DNA of 64,000 nucleotides. Source: Chionoecetes opilio. Its lineage: Eukaryota > Arthropoda > Malacostraca > Decapoda > Majidae. This document shows, in pieces, positions 20,805-34,884 of the stretch (the first letter of the stretch is position 1; every line of letters starts with the position of its first letter). The position numbers and the translations under genes were made by a program. The DNA lies in contig JACEEZ010010078.1 of NCBI GenBank assembly GCA_016584305.1, forward strand, positions 207,001-271,000, written 5' to 3'. Below the pieces are notes generated by a model. That model worked only from the letters and a program-made list of their open reading frames with translations, made no database searches and was not told where the DNA came from.

Positions 20805-21319
20805 GTGGTTGACTTGTCTTCTCCAGGAAGCCACAGGTGAGGCGGATGAGTGTTGCCGTGAGGGGTGGACGCCAGCCGCTGCCAGCAGGTTGGACAGGTC
20901 AAAGGTGGTGACGTTCAGGGCGAGGAGTAGAGAGTGTAGCACTACAAGATGGGAATGTAAGCGCGTACACTGCAGCAGAGTGTTCAATGGTTTCCGGGAC
21001 GTTCCTGCACAGGGGCAGTGAGGGTAAGAGGACAGACGCAGGCGGTGCAGGTAAACTGTGAGCGTTGTGGGGCCCCCGGCCCAGTTCAGTATGTGACAAC
21101 CAGGATGCGGGACTTTTTCCGTATCCACGGCTGAAGGGAAGAGTCACTGCAGCCCATAGAGGTAATGCGGAGGGCTTCAAGCGTGTTGTTCCAGGCGGAG
21201 CGGCAGACCCTGGAGATGAGACGTTTGGCCGTGGAGAGTGACAGACTCGGAGAGGGAGGGGTGTCGTGACCGTGTTTACGTCTGTCAGGGCCAGGGATGT
21301 GAACTTTTGTAACCCACAT
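20805..21319 (-). pseudogene. LINE (Jockey/I-like) reverse transcriptase C-terminal fragment
   Basis: Minus-strand frames 20751-21128, 20899-21180 and 21086-21319 together show TTLTVYLHRLRLSSYPHCPC, CRNVPETIEH and LLQCTRLHSHLVVLHSLLLA, the Cys/His-rich segment at the end of arthropod non-LTR pol proteins (H/C-x-LL-x-CP-x-(F/L)). Frame changes near 21000 and 21120 break it. The element continues no further upstream; it is a truncated insertion. Confidence 0.6.
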
Positions 21320-21466
21320 TGTCGTACCGAGCCACCAAAATTATCGTATTTTCAGATAGATAATTATCGTACAAGTGACCCAGTGGCGTACCCGGAAAAT
21401 TGAAAAGGGGGGGGCCAAAAAAAAAAAATAATAATATATATTATATATATATATAATATATATAAA

Positions 21467-21498
<32 letters not shown>

Positions 21499-21540
21499 AT
21501 ATATAATATATATATAAAATATATATATATATATATATAT

Positions 21541-22921
<1,381 letters not shown>

Positions 22922-23394
22922 TAGACCACTGTAGATATAATGGTCTGTGATATATATATATATTTATTTATTTATAATAAATATATTTTATTATTTATTT
23001 TTTGCAAAGGGGGGGGCCATGGCCGCATGGCCCCCCCCCTCGGTACGCCACTGCGTACAACCTTAGGTAAAATAATTAAATTACTTTATACAGCATTGAA
23101 TTCAGCATTCCACATATAAAAATATTTCCTCTGTACGTTTCAGTGTTGTTTTATGCTTTGTATCTGCAAGTATAGGCTATACGGTTTCAAATTTCCATAC
23201 TCGTTTTTTTGGGGGCGATGACGACGGCAAGAGCTACCGTAGATAACAGTAAAGTCGCCAGGACAACTTTTTTTTCTGTTTACAGACGTGTGTTGGCGTT
23301 AATACTTTCATTTTTACATCCATGATTTCAGGAAAGTTAGAAGGGGCTATCTGGAGAATCTGTGTCATTTTGTGTCTTCATCTGTGTCATATTA

Positions 23395-24113
23395 TGGCTA
23401 TAAATGAATAAATTACAAAAATATCTACTAAGTGGCTAACAACAGTAGAGTCGCCATCTAGTGTTTATTTACTGAGTGTCGTGCCGCTCAAAGTACCAAA
23501 ATGTATATGGTACTCTGGTACCGCTGTCGTCGTCGCCCGAAAAAAAAACGCGTAGTGAAATTTGAAACCGTGTATAGTACTTGCAGATACAAAGCATAAA
23601 ACAACGCTGAAACAGGGTAGATTATACAGTCATGATATAAACTACTGTGTATCATCTTCAGTGGCACATAAAATTCAGTAGTAAGGCTATAATTTGTAAT
23701 ATATGGCGCCTGGCGACATGACTGCAGGTGGCGACTTTACTGTTATCTACTGTAGGACACTCGATCAGAACATAAACACTACCGTAGATAACAGGAAAGT
23801 CGCCACCTGCAGTCATGTCGCCAGGCGCCATATAGCTATTACGAATTATAGCATTACTACTGATTTTGATGTGCCACTGAAGATGATACACAGATATCAT
23901 GACTCTCATATCATGACTCAATCTACTCTGTTTCAGCGTTGTTTTATATGCTTTGTATCTGCAAGTACATACGGTTTCAAATTTCACTACGCGGTTTTTT
24001 TTCGGGCGACGACGACAGCGGTACGACACTCAGTAAATAAACACTAGATGGCGACTCTACTGTTGGTAGCCACTTTGTAGATATTTTTGTCATTTGTTCA
24101 TTTATAGCCATTG
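23395..24113. mobile_element. Palindromic element of the GGCGCCTGGCGAC family
   Basis: Left arm from ATGGCTATAAATGAATAAAT through GCCATCTAGTGTTTATTTAC, CGTCGTCGCCCG and ATATGGCGCCTGGCGACAT; the right arm is its reverse complement ending at 24113. The centre is near 23,760, where TCTACTGTAG and ACCGTAGATAAC face each other. Related pieces lie at 23135-23330 (partial), 27640-28060, 5540-5690 and 50524-50761. No coding capacity. Confidence 0.7.
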
Positions 24114-24142
24114 TGGAAATTATCCATCAACCACCCTCTCAT

Positions 24143-25028
24143 AATTAGAGAGAACTGCAACTCCGAAATGCCAGTGGTCGCTGGCAGTTTTAACTCACAA
24201 TTTGGTGAAAAGTTGGTCAACTTGAAAGAAAAATATGGGCTTATTCCACTGCACTTAAAACACAAAAGTATAATTTTAAGAACGATTTTCTTCTATATGT
24301 ATATTGTATAGAAGCCTGAGTCTGTAAAACATGCATTTAACCAAATAACCAAGTAGGTTATAGTTGAGGAGGCGAGGTAAATGTTACTCTATGATATTAT
24401 ATAGTCAATAACGTATGTTTAGAAGTTATCTATACCTAGGCAGTCATATTTTCCTGTTATTATTGTGTATCAATCAGATAGAAAGCCTGGAAGTGCAATG
24501 AGTCGACGCGTGAAGTGGCAATGTTTTGATTCAATCTCCCCGCCACAATCTCCCCGCCCACCACTCCCCGCCGCGGCGTGTCGCCTCCACAATTATAACC
24601 TACATTGTCGCAGCAACAAGCCGATTTCGGCATTCTTTATTCTTCGTTTTTCCAAGGCATTGCTTATTGTATTTTGACAAGCGTTTGCCAGACGCAGCAG
24701 TACTGTCTTAGAAAACAGTGTGAACATCGCCCAAATTTTACATGCCACAATATACATGTAAAAAATATATTAAGCTTTGCTACTCGAGGCGAGTAATTTG
24801 CATTAAATTGCTATTATAGAACGTTCCATCGTAATGCATGTCATCCATATAATTAGTAGAACAACAGAAGAACTATATTTTTTGGTATTCAGATGCGGTG
24901 CATCAATGTTTATCGCGAAATTAATTTATGAAAAATATTAGTCGCGGAGCCAAAACACAGTAGACCAACCTTTGAGTTAAAACTGCCAGCGACCACTGGC
25001 ATTTCTCGAGTTTCAGTTCTCTCTAATT
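24143..25028 (+). mobile_element. 0.9-kb TIR element, copy A
   Basis: Begins AATTAGAGAGAACTGCAACT and ends, inverted, with AATTAGAGAGAACTGAAACT. A ~50-base TIR includes ATGCCAGTGGTCGCTGGCAG, itself a near-palindrome. The interior is shared by copies A-D and includes GAGTCGACGCGTGAAGTGGC and CCCCGCCCACCACTCCC. AATT at both edges could be TIR or a 4-bp duplication. No transposase. Confidence 0.8.
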
Positions 25029-25908
25029 CGAGAGAACTGGAACCCAAAATGCCAGGGGTCGCTGGCAGTTTTAACTCACTTTTTTGATAATAAGTTGGTC
25101 TACTGGAAAACAAAATATGGGCTTATACCACTGCACTTAAAACACAAAAGTATAATATTAAGAACGATTTTCTTCTATATGTATATTGTATAGAAGCCTG
25201 ATTCTGTAAAACATTGCATATAACCAAATAACCAAATAGGTTATAGTTGAGGAGGCGAGGTAAATGCTACTCTATGATATTATATAGTCAATAACGAATG
25301 TTTAGAAGTTATCTATACCTAGGCAGTCATATTTTCCTGTTATTATTGTGTATCAATCAGATAGAAAGCCTGGAAGTGCAATGAGTCGACGCGTGAAGTG
25401 GCAATGTTTTGATTCAATCGCCCCGCCACAATCTCCCCGCCCACCACTCCCCGCCGCAGCATGTCACCTCCACAATTATAACCTACATTATCGCAGCAAC
25501 AAGCCGATTTCGGCATTCTTTATTCTTCGTTTTTCCAAGGCATTGCTTATTGTATTTTGACAAGCGTTTGCCAGACGCAGCAGTACTGTCTTAGAAAACA
25601 GTGTGAACATCGCCCAAATTTTACATGCCACAATATACATGTAAAAAATATATTAATCTTTGCTACTCGAGGCGAGTAATTGCATTAAATTGCTATTATA
25701 GAACGTTCCATCGTAATGCATGTCATCCATATAATTAGTAGAACAACAGAAGAACTATATTTTTTGGTATTCAGATGCGGTGCATCAATGTTTATCGCGA
25801 AATTAATTTATGAAAAATATTAGTCGCGGAGCCAAAACACAGTAGACCAACCTTTGAGTTGAAACTGCCAGCGACCACTGGCATTTCTCGAGTTTCAGAT
25901 CATTGGAA
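25025..25908 (+). mobile_element. 0.9-kb TIR element, copy B (tandem to A)
   Basis: Shares AATT with the end of copy A and repeats the same interior in the same orientation. Its right TIR is clipped: after CTCGAGTTTCAG it reads ATCATTGG instead of TTCTCTC, and copy C starts at once. Confidence 0.8.
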
Positions 25909-26791
25909 TTGGAGAGAACTGAAACTCGAGAAATGCCAGTGGTCGCTGGCAGTTTTAACTCAAAGGTTGGTCTACTGTGTTTTCCCTCCGCGACTAATAT
26001 TTTTCATAAATCAATTTCGCGATAAATATTGATGCACCGCATCTGAATACTAAAAAAAAACGTTCTTCTGTTGTTCTAGTAAGTGTATGCATGACATGCA
26101 TTACGATTGAACGTTCTAAGATAGCAATTTAATGCAAATTACTCGCCTCGAGTAGCAAAGCTTAATATATTTTTTACATGTATATTGTGGCATGTAAAAT
26201 TTGGGCGATGTTCACACTGTTTTCTAAGACAGTACTGCTGCGTCTGGCAAACGCTTGTCAAAATACAATAAGCAATGCCTTGGAAAAACGAAGAATAAAG
26301 AATGCCGAAATCGGCTTGTTGCTGCGACAATGTAGGTTATAATTGTGGAGGCGACACGCCGCGGCGGGGAGTGGTGGCGGGGAGATTGTGGCGGGGAGAT
26401 TGAATCAAAACATTGCTACTTCACGCGTCGACTCATTGCACTTCCAGGCTTTCTATCTGATTGATACACAATAATAACAGGAACATATGACTGCCTAGGT
26501 ATAGATAACTTCTAAACATACGTTATTGACTGTATAATATCATAGAGTAACATTTACCTCGCCTCCTCAACTATAACCTACTTGGTTATTTGGTTAAATA
26601 CATGTTTTACAGAATCAGGCTTCTATACAATATACATATAGAAGAAAATCGTTCTTAAAATTATACTTGTGTGTTTTAAGTGCAATGGAATAAGCCCATA
26701 TTTTTCTTTCAAGTTGACCAACTTTTCACCAAATTGTGAGTTAAAACTGCCAGCGACCACTGGCATTTCGGAGTTGCAGTTCTCTCTAATT
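25907..26791 (-). mobile_element. 0.9-kb TIR element, copy C (inverted to A and B)
   Basis: Same family in opposite orientation, so B and C form a 1.8-kb palindrome. The sequence outside A (ACCACCCTCTCATAATT) and outside C (inverted, ACCACCACTCTACCAATT) also resemble each other, suggesting that duplication-inversion took place after insertion. Confidence 0.8.
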
Positions 26792-27640
26792 GGTAGAGTG
26801 GTGGTTTTGTTTCCCCCCCCCCACCTTGTGAGTGAGGTATTTTCCGCTCGTCTTAGGAGGGTGCGTATAGGGATGTATATATAATTATAATGGTAATGGG
26901 TGATATTAAGGTAATTTAAGTAAATGATTAGTACTGGGATAGGATAAATTAATATTCTCAGTGCTATTAACCATTTGCACTTTCTAATTACACCTTAATT
27001 TGGAGCGACCGGTCATTGGCCGCCGTACTATAAATGTGCACCAATCGTGGCGGTCCACCTCCTTGCTACCGAAAGGTGACACGTGGAATTGGTGTTGGCC
27101 GCTGCTCGCTGAGCCTCGGAGAATCAGTACCTACACTCTAGACATCCGAGGAGTTAACATCTTATTAAATATACGTGCTTGTGGTATATAAGTACATACA
27201 AGTACAAGTATCATCCCAGCCCTCATGGGACTAACATCTTTTCTCTGATTAATATGAAGAGATTTTGTACATAGTTAATTGTACATATAAGTGATAAACC
27301 AATAGGACTGTGTTGAAATACAACACACTGATAATAGCCGTGCGTCATGGATAACCTGGTTATGAAGACCTTCTGACGCCCGTATCGAAACACCTCCAAG
27401 AGATAAGTCTGGAGATAAGTCTCCAGCCCTCCGCCTCTTGTCAATCACGGGCGGTCTGATCACGCAGCGACCACATCGGATCACCGGACATGCAGTATTA
27501 ATCAAACCCTGATCCGCATTTCAACCCACTATCCACCGATAAGTATCCTAGTTAGTTGATTAGCTGGAATAATGTGTCGGGATGATAGCCATGGGTTTGA
27601 TTGATTAGGTAAGAACCTCATATTAAATATGTATGTGACA
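26792..27640. other. No recognised gene
   Basis: Includes a C run at 26813-26822 and a TATATA stretch. Nothing here matches a known domain. A promoter or LTR at 27000-27200 is conceivable (TATAAATG at 27029) but unproved. Confidence 0.35.
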
Positions 27641-28060
27641 TAAATTCCCACAGCCATAATATGACACAGATGAAGACACAAAATGACACAGACTCTCCAG
27701 ATAGCCCCTTCTAACTTTCCTGAAATCATGGATGTAGAACTGTAAGTATTAACGCCACCACACGACTGTAAACAGAAAAAAAAGTTGACCTGGCGACTTC
27801 ACTGCTATCTACGGTAGCTGGCGATCTTAGTGTAGCCCGTTACCAACTTCGCCACTCCGTTTTATTTTTGTAATTTGTTCATTTATAGCCATGACCCAGA
27901 TGAAAACACAAAATGACACAGATCGACTCTCCAGATAGCCCCTTCTAACTTTCCTGAAATCATGGATGTGGAAATGTAAGTATTAACGCCACCAGACATA
28001 TGTAAATAAATTTAAAAAAACTTTGTCCTGACGACTTTAGTGTTATCTACGGTAGGCCAT
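27640..28060 (-). repeat. Two partial copies of the palindromic-family flank
   Basis: ACACAAAATGACACAGA and GATAGCCCCTTCTAACTTTC recur at 27671-27720 and 27905-27955, and match inverted 23325-23390. Each is followed by a GTTATCTACGGTAG-like end. This is a direct duplication of about 230 bases of the same family. Confidence 0.55.
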
Positions 28061-28565
28061 CTCCGGCCCCACATTCGCATTTTTTGTTCTTATATAAGTA
28101 AATTCAGTGACACTAGGGCCAAAGCAGCCCAGCCCTGAGTGAATCGAGGCCACTGAGATAAGAAGGTCTGATACATCATACATCGCCCGTGACGTCACAC
28201 AATCATAGTGCCCACCCGCCCCGCTCTCCGTACAAGTTTACGTACCTAATATATGTTTATCAGTATAAAAGATATACTGTTATCTTCGGAAATGTTTGTT
28301 CTATAATATTATCAAATAAAAAACCGTAAAACACACTAAAGAAATGCCATTATGAGACTCTCAAGAAATATACAAGAACTTAAACTCTTCGCCATTTATT
28401 ATTTTGCGAGAAAACATTTTACATGGAGAATATCAATAGAAGCGGAATTTAATTAGCTTTCCATTGATATTTTTCGTTTTCTGATAAATGAATTAGCAGC
28501 ATGCATAAATTAGCGTTAACTAAATACATAACATCATGGAATCGGGTAATTTCCTACCTAATATG

Positions 28566-30767
28566 CAGTGGCGTCACCAGGAAAAAAAATTTGGGGGGGC
28601 TTTAGCCCCAGGGTGGTGATGGCTCCAGGGGGTGGAGGCTCTCACTTTCAATGTCATATTGGTCAGCAAGATATTTCAAATCATTTTCATTTAGAAAGTT
28701 CGGGGATGAAGGATGACAAGCAGATACACCAAGTAGAATGCTCTTTGGTTCATCAAACCTGTGCCCAAATTCAACGAGTAGGTACCTTGTCTAGGATGGG
28801 ATAGTAAAGACATCTTTTACAGTGAGATTTAGGGTCTTCATCTCTCTCAGAGGTGTCTCGTTGGCCTATGGTTTCAGTTACAATGGATCCTAACAACCGT
28901 GACGATGGCTTCCTTTGCCTTCTTGAACTTGAAGGTTGTTGCTGAGCTACAGTTATGTTTCTTCCTGCAGCAAATTTAACTGCCTTTTCCCAAATAGTAT
29001 TGAAATGGTCATCTGAAGTTCTTCTATCTTTCAGAACTTTTATTGTTTCCTGTGCCATGTTAACTGCTGCAGCAAGATCCATATCCTCACTCTGCCAAAC
29101 CTTTGAAAGTGGGGTTGTAATGTCAAAAATTTCAGTGAAATTAATCAGTAAGAAAACAGTCTCAAATTTATTCAAAGATTGCTGAAGTCCATAAGCTAAG
29201 GCCTTCTCTTCACCAGAGCGTCCATGGATAGACAAATCTTCAAGAGTTTCTGTCAGGATCTCATACCGTTTGAAAATTGCCTTAAGGGCATTATGGTTGT
29301 ATTCCCATTTGTGCTGGCACACTTTGGGAAGCTCAAGAACTGGCAATTTCCTGTCCCTTTGGAAGTCTAGAAAGATGTCATGGCGTAAGGTTGAACTACG
29401 GATGAAGTTTATCAGGCCTGAAATCAAGTTAAAAAAACTCGGCTACCTCTGATAAGTAACCAGCAGTGTGGGTTATCACCAGCTGTAATCTGTGTGTAGA
29501 GCAAGGGACATAAAAACATGGATTTTTGGCTGATTCTCTAAGCAGTGCCTGCACACCACTGATTCTGCCACTCATTACTGATGCAGTATCATAACACTGC
29601 GCTATCAATTTACTGATATTTAATTCTAGCTCCCCAAGTTTCTCCAACAAAGCAGTAGCCAGAGAATCAGCATCAAGATCCTTTAGAGCAATAAATCTTA
29701 AGAATCTCTCATGTACGGTTTCATCCAACACATACCTAATACACACACTGAGTTGCTCAGTAATACTGACATCCCTAGTTTCATCTGCTATTACTGCAAA
29801 AAAGGGTGCTGATATGGCTTCTTTGACTATAGTATCACTCACACAGTCAGCAACAGCTTGCAAAAGAGAATTCTGACTGAAACCTGATATATATTTGGCA
29901 TTTCTTGGAACCTTTTTTACTAAGTTACGAAACTTTTCAGACTCCTTGCTTACTAAGTCAAAGATCTCTAGAAAGATACCCTTATTTAATGAACTTTCAG
30001 ATTCATCATGACCCCTGAATGCCATGTTAGTTTTAGCTGCTGTAATGACAATGTTTAAGAGTGTTTTAATATAGTCTCTGTTATCCAGAACCTGCTGTTT
30101 GTGTTGGCTATCGAGTTTCTGATGAACGCTACCATGCAGCTGTGAAATCTTAAAGTTGAGCCATTTTTCCATTGCATGTACATGATACGTGGATTCTCCG
30201 TGCTTTGTTGCTTTTACATGCATCTTTTTCCAGGACCTAAAACCTTCGTTGGTGAATGTTACTTCTTTTGTGACATTACCGCCAAAAAGCCTACATGGAA
30301 AACAATAAACTCGGTCACTTGTCACAGAGTATTCAAGCCACTCATACCTTTTATATCACTCATATTGGAAAGACCTGGTCTGAGAACCAGACTGTACTTT
30401 AGGATACACTTTAAGTCTCGGCTGCGTGGGTCCTTCTTCAGGCTTTGTGGCTAGATCCTGCACCTGTTCCATAACAGGTGTGGGTATATCAGGATTATCA
30501 CTTGTATCTATAGAATATCTCTATAATAGAATATACTTAGTAATTTCAAGGTTTGTTAGCAAACATATTTCAACATTTAAATGAAACATCAAACCAATTT
30601 TTCTATAAAAGTGTGAAAAATAAGGTTTTGCTCTGGCATGGAAAATTGGATAAATATTCCTTTTTATTGTTTTTGGGTAGCAGGCTACTAGCAACAATTT
30701 TGGGGGGGCTGAGTCCTTGACTTGGGGGGGCTAAGTCCCCCTAAGCCCCCCCGCAGTGACGCCACTG
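28566..30767 (-). mobile_element. hAT element with exact 8-bp target duplication
   Basis: Starts CAGTGGCGTCACCAGG and ends, inverted, CAGTGGCGTCACTGCGGGGG. CTAATATG lies directly outside both ends (28558-28565 and 30768-30775), a textbook 8-bp hAT duplication. Inside is a minus-strand transposase (28771-30372). Subterminal GGGGGGGCTTAG motifs occur at both ends. The intact duplication and ends point to a fairly recent insertion into the foldback. Confidence 0.9.
28771..30372 (-). pseudogene. hAT transposase (TTF/ZMYM-like, DUF4371), truncated
   Basis: Frame 29429-30325 (298 codons) has the TTF-type zinc finger VYCFPCRLF, FTNEGFRSWKK, HRKL-type HQKLDSQHKQQV, the DUF4371 core with VIADETRDVSITEQLSVCIRY (first catalytic Asp, residues 183-203), CYDTASVMSGRISGVQALL (second Asp region) and a C/H pair in YVPCSTHRLQLV. 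Frame 28771-29427 (218 codons) continues after one frameshift at about 29428. In-frame TGA at 30356-30358 interrupts the N-terminus just upstream, at a position where Trp is expected (RSFQYE-stop-YKRYEW). The hAT C-terminal dimerisation domain is missing, so this copy cannot be autonomous. Confidence 0.8.
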
Positions 30768-31786
30768 CTAATATGTATATGTTTATCAGTATAAAAGATA
30801 TACTGTTATCTTCGGAAATGTTTGTTCTATAATATTATCAAATAAAACACCGTAAAACACACTAAAGAAATGCCATTATGAGACTCTCAAGAAATATGCA
30901 TGAACTTAAACTCTTCGCCATCTAATATTTTGCGATAAAACACTTTACATGGAGAATATCAATAGAAGTGGAATTTCATTAGCTTTCCATTGACATGTTT
31001 CGTTTTCTGATAAATAACTAGAACCATACATAAATTAGCGTTAACTAAATAAATAACATCATCAATCGGGAAAAATTACCCGATTTCATGATGCTATGTA
31101 TTTAGTTAACGCTAATTTATGCATGCTGCTAATTCATTTATCAGAAAACGAAATCTATCAATAGAAAGTTAATGAAATTCCGCTTCTATTGATATTCTCC
31201 ATGTAAAATGTTTTCTCTCAAAATATTAAATGGCGAAGAGTTTAAGTTCATGCATATTTCTTGAGAGTCTCAGAATGGGATTTCTTTAGTGTGTTTTACG
31301 GTTTTTTATTTGATAATATTATAGAACAAACATTTCCGAAGATAACAGTATATCTTTTATACTGATAAACATATATTAGGTAGGAAATTAGCCGATTTCA
31401 TGATGTTATGTATTTAGTTAACGCTAATTTATGCATGCTGCTAATTCATTTATCAGAAAACGAAATATATCAATGGAAAGTTAATTAAATTCCGGTTCTA
31501 TTGATATTCTCCATGTAAAATGTTTTCTCGCAAAATATTAAATGGCGAAGAGTTTAAGTTCATGTATATTTCTTGAGAGTCTCATAATGGCATTTCTTTA
31601 GTGTGTTTTACGGTTTTTTATTTGATAATATTATAGAACAAACATTTCCGAAGATAACTGTATATCTTTTATACTGATAAACATATATTAGGTAGGTAAA
31701 CTTGTACGGGGAGCGGAGCGGGTGGGCACTAGATTGTGTGACGTCATGGGCGATGTATCAGGCCTTCTCATCTCGGTGGCCTTAAC

Positions 31787-32653
31787 TCTAAGCACCCAAA
31801 TATTAAGTTCACATATGAAGTTGAAAGCCAATTATCACTACCATTTTTGGATATCCTAATTACCCGTAAAAATAATTATCTTACCACCTTAGTCTATAGA
31901 AAACCTACTTTCACAGGTTTAGGAACTCAATATGTTTCATTCATCCCTAACCTTTTTAAAATCAATACTATTAAGGCCTTACTACACAGATGCTATAGTT
32001 TCTCTTCCAATTGGTTTGCCTTCGATAATGAAATCAAATTCCTTACTAATTTTTTTCAAAATAATGGCTACCCCCTCAAATTGATTGAAACAACTATCTC
32101 TAAATTCCTAAATGAAAAATTCAACCCCAAGTCGAACCAACCCGAACCTACATTAGACACACATTATATTAAACTTCCATTTTATGGCCATCTCAGTTAT
32201 ATCATTCGTAAAAAACTCAATGATTTACTTAAGTTACACCTTCCTAACTCAAAATTTTAATTTATTTTTACTAATCCATTTTCCTTAAGAACACATTTCA
32301 AATATAAAGACCCTATACCTAAAGCTCTTATCTCTAATATAATTTACGAATTCAAATGTTCTAGCTGTAACGCTAGATACATCGGTGAGACGGCAAGGAA
32401 TTTAACCCTTAGGTTCTCTGAACATAAAGGTGTCTGCACGTACTGGTCGACCCATCTCTTCACCTTCGCAATCTGCAATCCGCTCACACTCACATGATTT
32501 AGATCACCCTTTCTCTATGAATGACTTTATATCCTATCAAAGGCAAACTTCTCTAGTGACGCTAAATTATTAGAATCCATACACATCAAGCATTTGTCCC
32601 CTGATCTTAATAACCAAGTCACTTCATACCAATTACATATACTCAAATGATTA
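31787..32653 (+). pseudogene. Penelope-type reverse transcriptase C-terminus plus GIY-YIG endonuclease
   Basis: Reading in one frame from about 31787: LPFLDILITRKNN (31832 on), VYRKPTFTGLGTQYVSFIPN and IKALLHRCYSFSSNW, all Penelope thumb motifs. TAA at 32258-32260 interrupts, but the same frame continues with FIFTNPFSLRTHFKYKD and then FKCSSCNARYIGETARNLT, with RFSEHKG after it; this is the GIY-YIG nuclease with its CxxC linker (32351-32430). A frameshift near 32440 precedes the last block, LLESIHIKHLSPDLNNQVTS (about 32569-32628). The protein would nick and reverse-transcribe. Missing: palm and N-terminal half. Confidence 0.8.
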
Positions 32654-32900
32654 TCACACTGTTTCGATTGTCCGACTCTCGTTTCGATCGCCACACACGA
32701 GCCGAAATGCTACCTGTAAACTATTGTTCATTCAGTCCTCTGCCAACCTAGACAACATACACACCAAGGTTTGCTAAGTATACAGTAAATTGTGTTTTTA
32801 TTTTTTAGATAATATAGGATTATTTCATTGTTTAAAAAAAAATTCTTTTAGATGTTCGCTTTTTAGCAGTATAGTATATTAATTTTTTAACTATTTTAGC

Positions 32901-32930
32901 CTGATGATGCCAAGTGTCTTTTGGCGAAAC
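32901..32930 (+). ncRNA. Hammerhead-ribozyme core motif in the Penelope 3' tail
   Basis: CTGATGA (32901-32907), a 5-bp stem II GCCAA/TTGGC (32909-32913 with 32921-32925), then GAAAC (32926-32930). This is the conserved hammerhead core order, and Penelope-like elements are known to carry minimal hammerheads. I could not pair convincing stems I and III or place the UH cleavage site, so self-cleavage is not shown. Confidence 0.5.
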
Positions 32931-32990
32931 GTTGCACGCGCATAAACAACCCCCAAGAATGACGAGTGTCTTTGTCACCCTGAAATGTCA

Positions 32991-32993
<3 letters not shown>

Positions 32994-33078
<85 letters not shown>

Positions 33079-33089
33079 TATATATATAT

Positions 33090-33094
<5 letters not shown>
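32994..33094. repeat. (AT)n microsatellite
   Basis: About 80 uninterrupted bases of AT and then a broken continuation; frames through it are artefacts. Confidence 0.95.
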
Positions 33095-34279
<1,185 letters not shown>

Positions 34280-34511
34280 AAATATAATAAAAAGTACACC
34301 CACAGCCCAGCTGATTTTTTTTTTTTTTTTTTTATTTGTTTATTTATTAAAAAGGTGAAAAATGAAGAAGACAAAAATGATCACTCTTCTCGAAAAAAGG
34401 GGAGTTCTAGGGGGGGTGGAGCACCCTCAGACGTCAGTTGGTGCCGGTCCGGTTTCAAGGTTCCTGCGCGCCTAGCCCTCAGCTGAGCGCGCAGCATGGC
34501 AGATGTACGAT

Positions 34512-34600
34512 CAGTGGCGGTTCTACAGGGGGGCCAGGGGGGCCCATGGCCACCCCAGATTTTAGGCTTGCCCCTGCTTGGCCCCCCCACTTTCAAGCCG
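34512..34600. mobile_element. Solo end of a hAT-like element
   Basis: CAGTGGCGGTTCTACAGGGG followed by GGCCCATGGCCACCCC looks like a hAT terminus plus GC-rich subterminal hairpin. No opposite end was found nearby. Confidence 0.35.
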
Positions 34601-34884
34601 TGATCGTGGCCCCGTGGCAAGCTGGTCGCAACGGCCGCCACCGAGCACAACTCACTACCGCTACCGCGATAACAGAAGTTGGTACTACTGCTTACAATGA
34701 TAAAAATAACAATAATAATAATTATTAATATCATCATTATTATCATTACGTACTATTATTATTATTAATGACTTTCACTACATATATCTGTTTTCTCATA
34801 TTTTGATAGAGGTTCTTTTCATGCCCATATGTTTATTTACATTTGGATTGGATTACAATTGGGATTGGGCTGCAAGTGTGGCCC

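Larger units (their letters stand above)
28146..31783. mobile_element. Foldback element with X-X-X'-X' arms
   Basis: Outer arms GAGGCCACTGAGATAAGAAG (28146) and its inverted counterpart (31763-31783) enclose four copies of a ~310-base unit X: plus at 28244-28557 and 30768-31073, minus at 31078-31385 and 31380-31693. X begins at TAATATATGTTTATCAGTAT and contains TTCGGAAATGTTTGTTCTAT. A hAT element lies between the two plus copies. Removing it leaves a ~1.43-kb foldback. A diverged relative of X forms the outer arms of the palindrome at 39819-42957. Confidence 0.75.
31784..32940 (+). mobile_element. Penelope-like retroelement, 5'-truncated
   Basis: Begins abruptly at the right end of the foldback and runs through reverse transcriptase, GIY-YIG endonuclease and a 3' tail with a hammerhead-type motif. 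An (AT)n tract follows at about 32995. The element family primes at chromosomal nicks. 5' truncation is typical. Confidence 0.75.

Noticed and set aside
34381..34746. 121- and 96-codon overlapping frames
   Set aside because: They cross a hAT-like end and an AT-rich trinucleotide tract; no domain.
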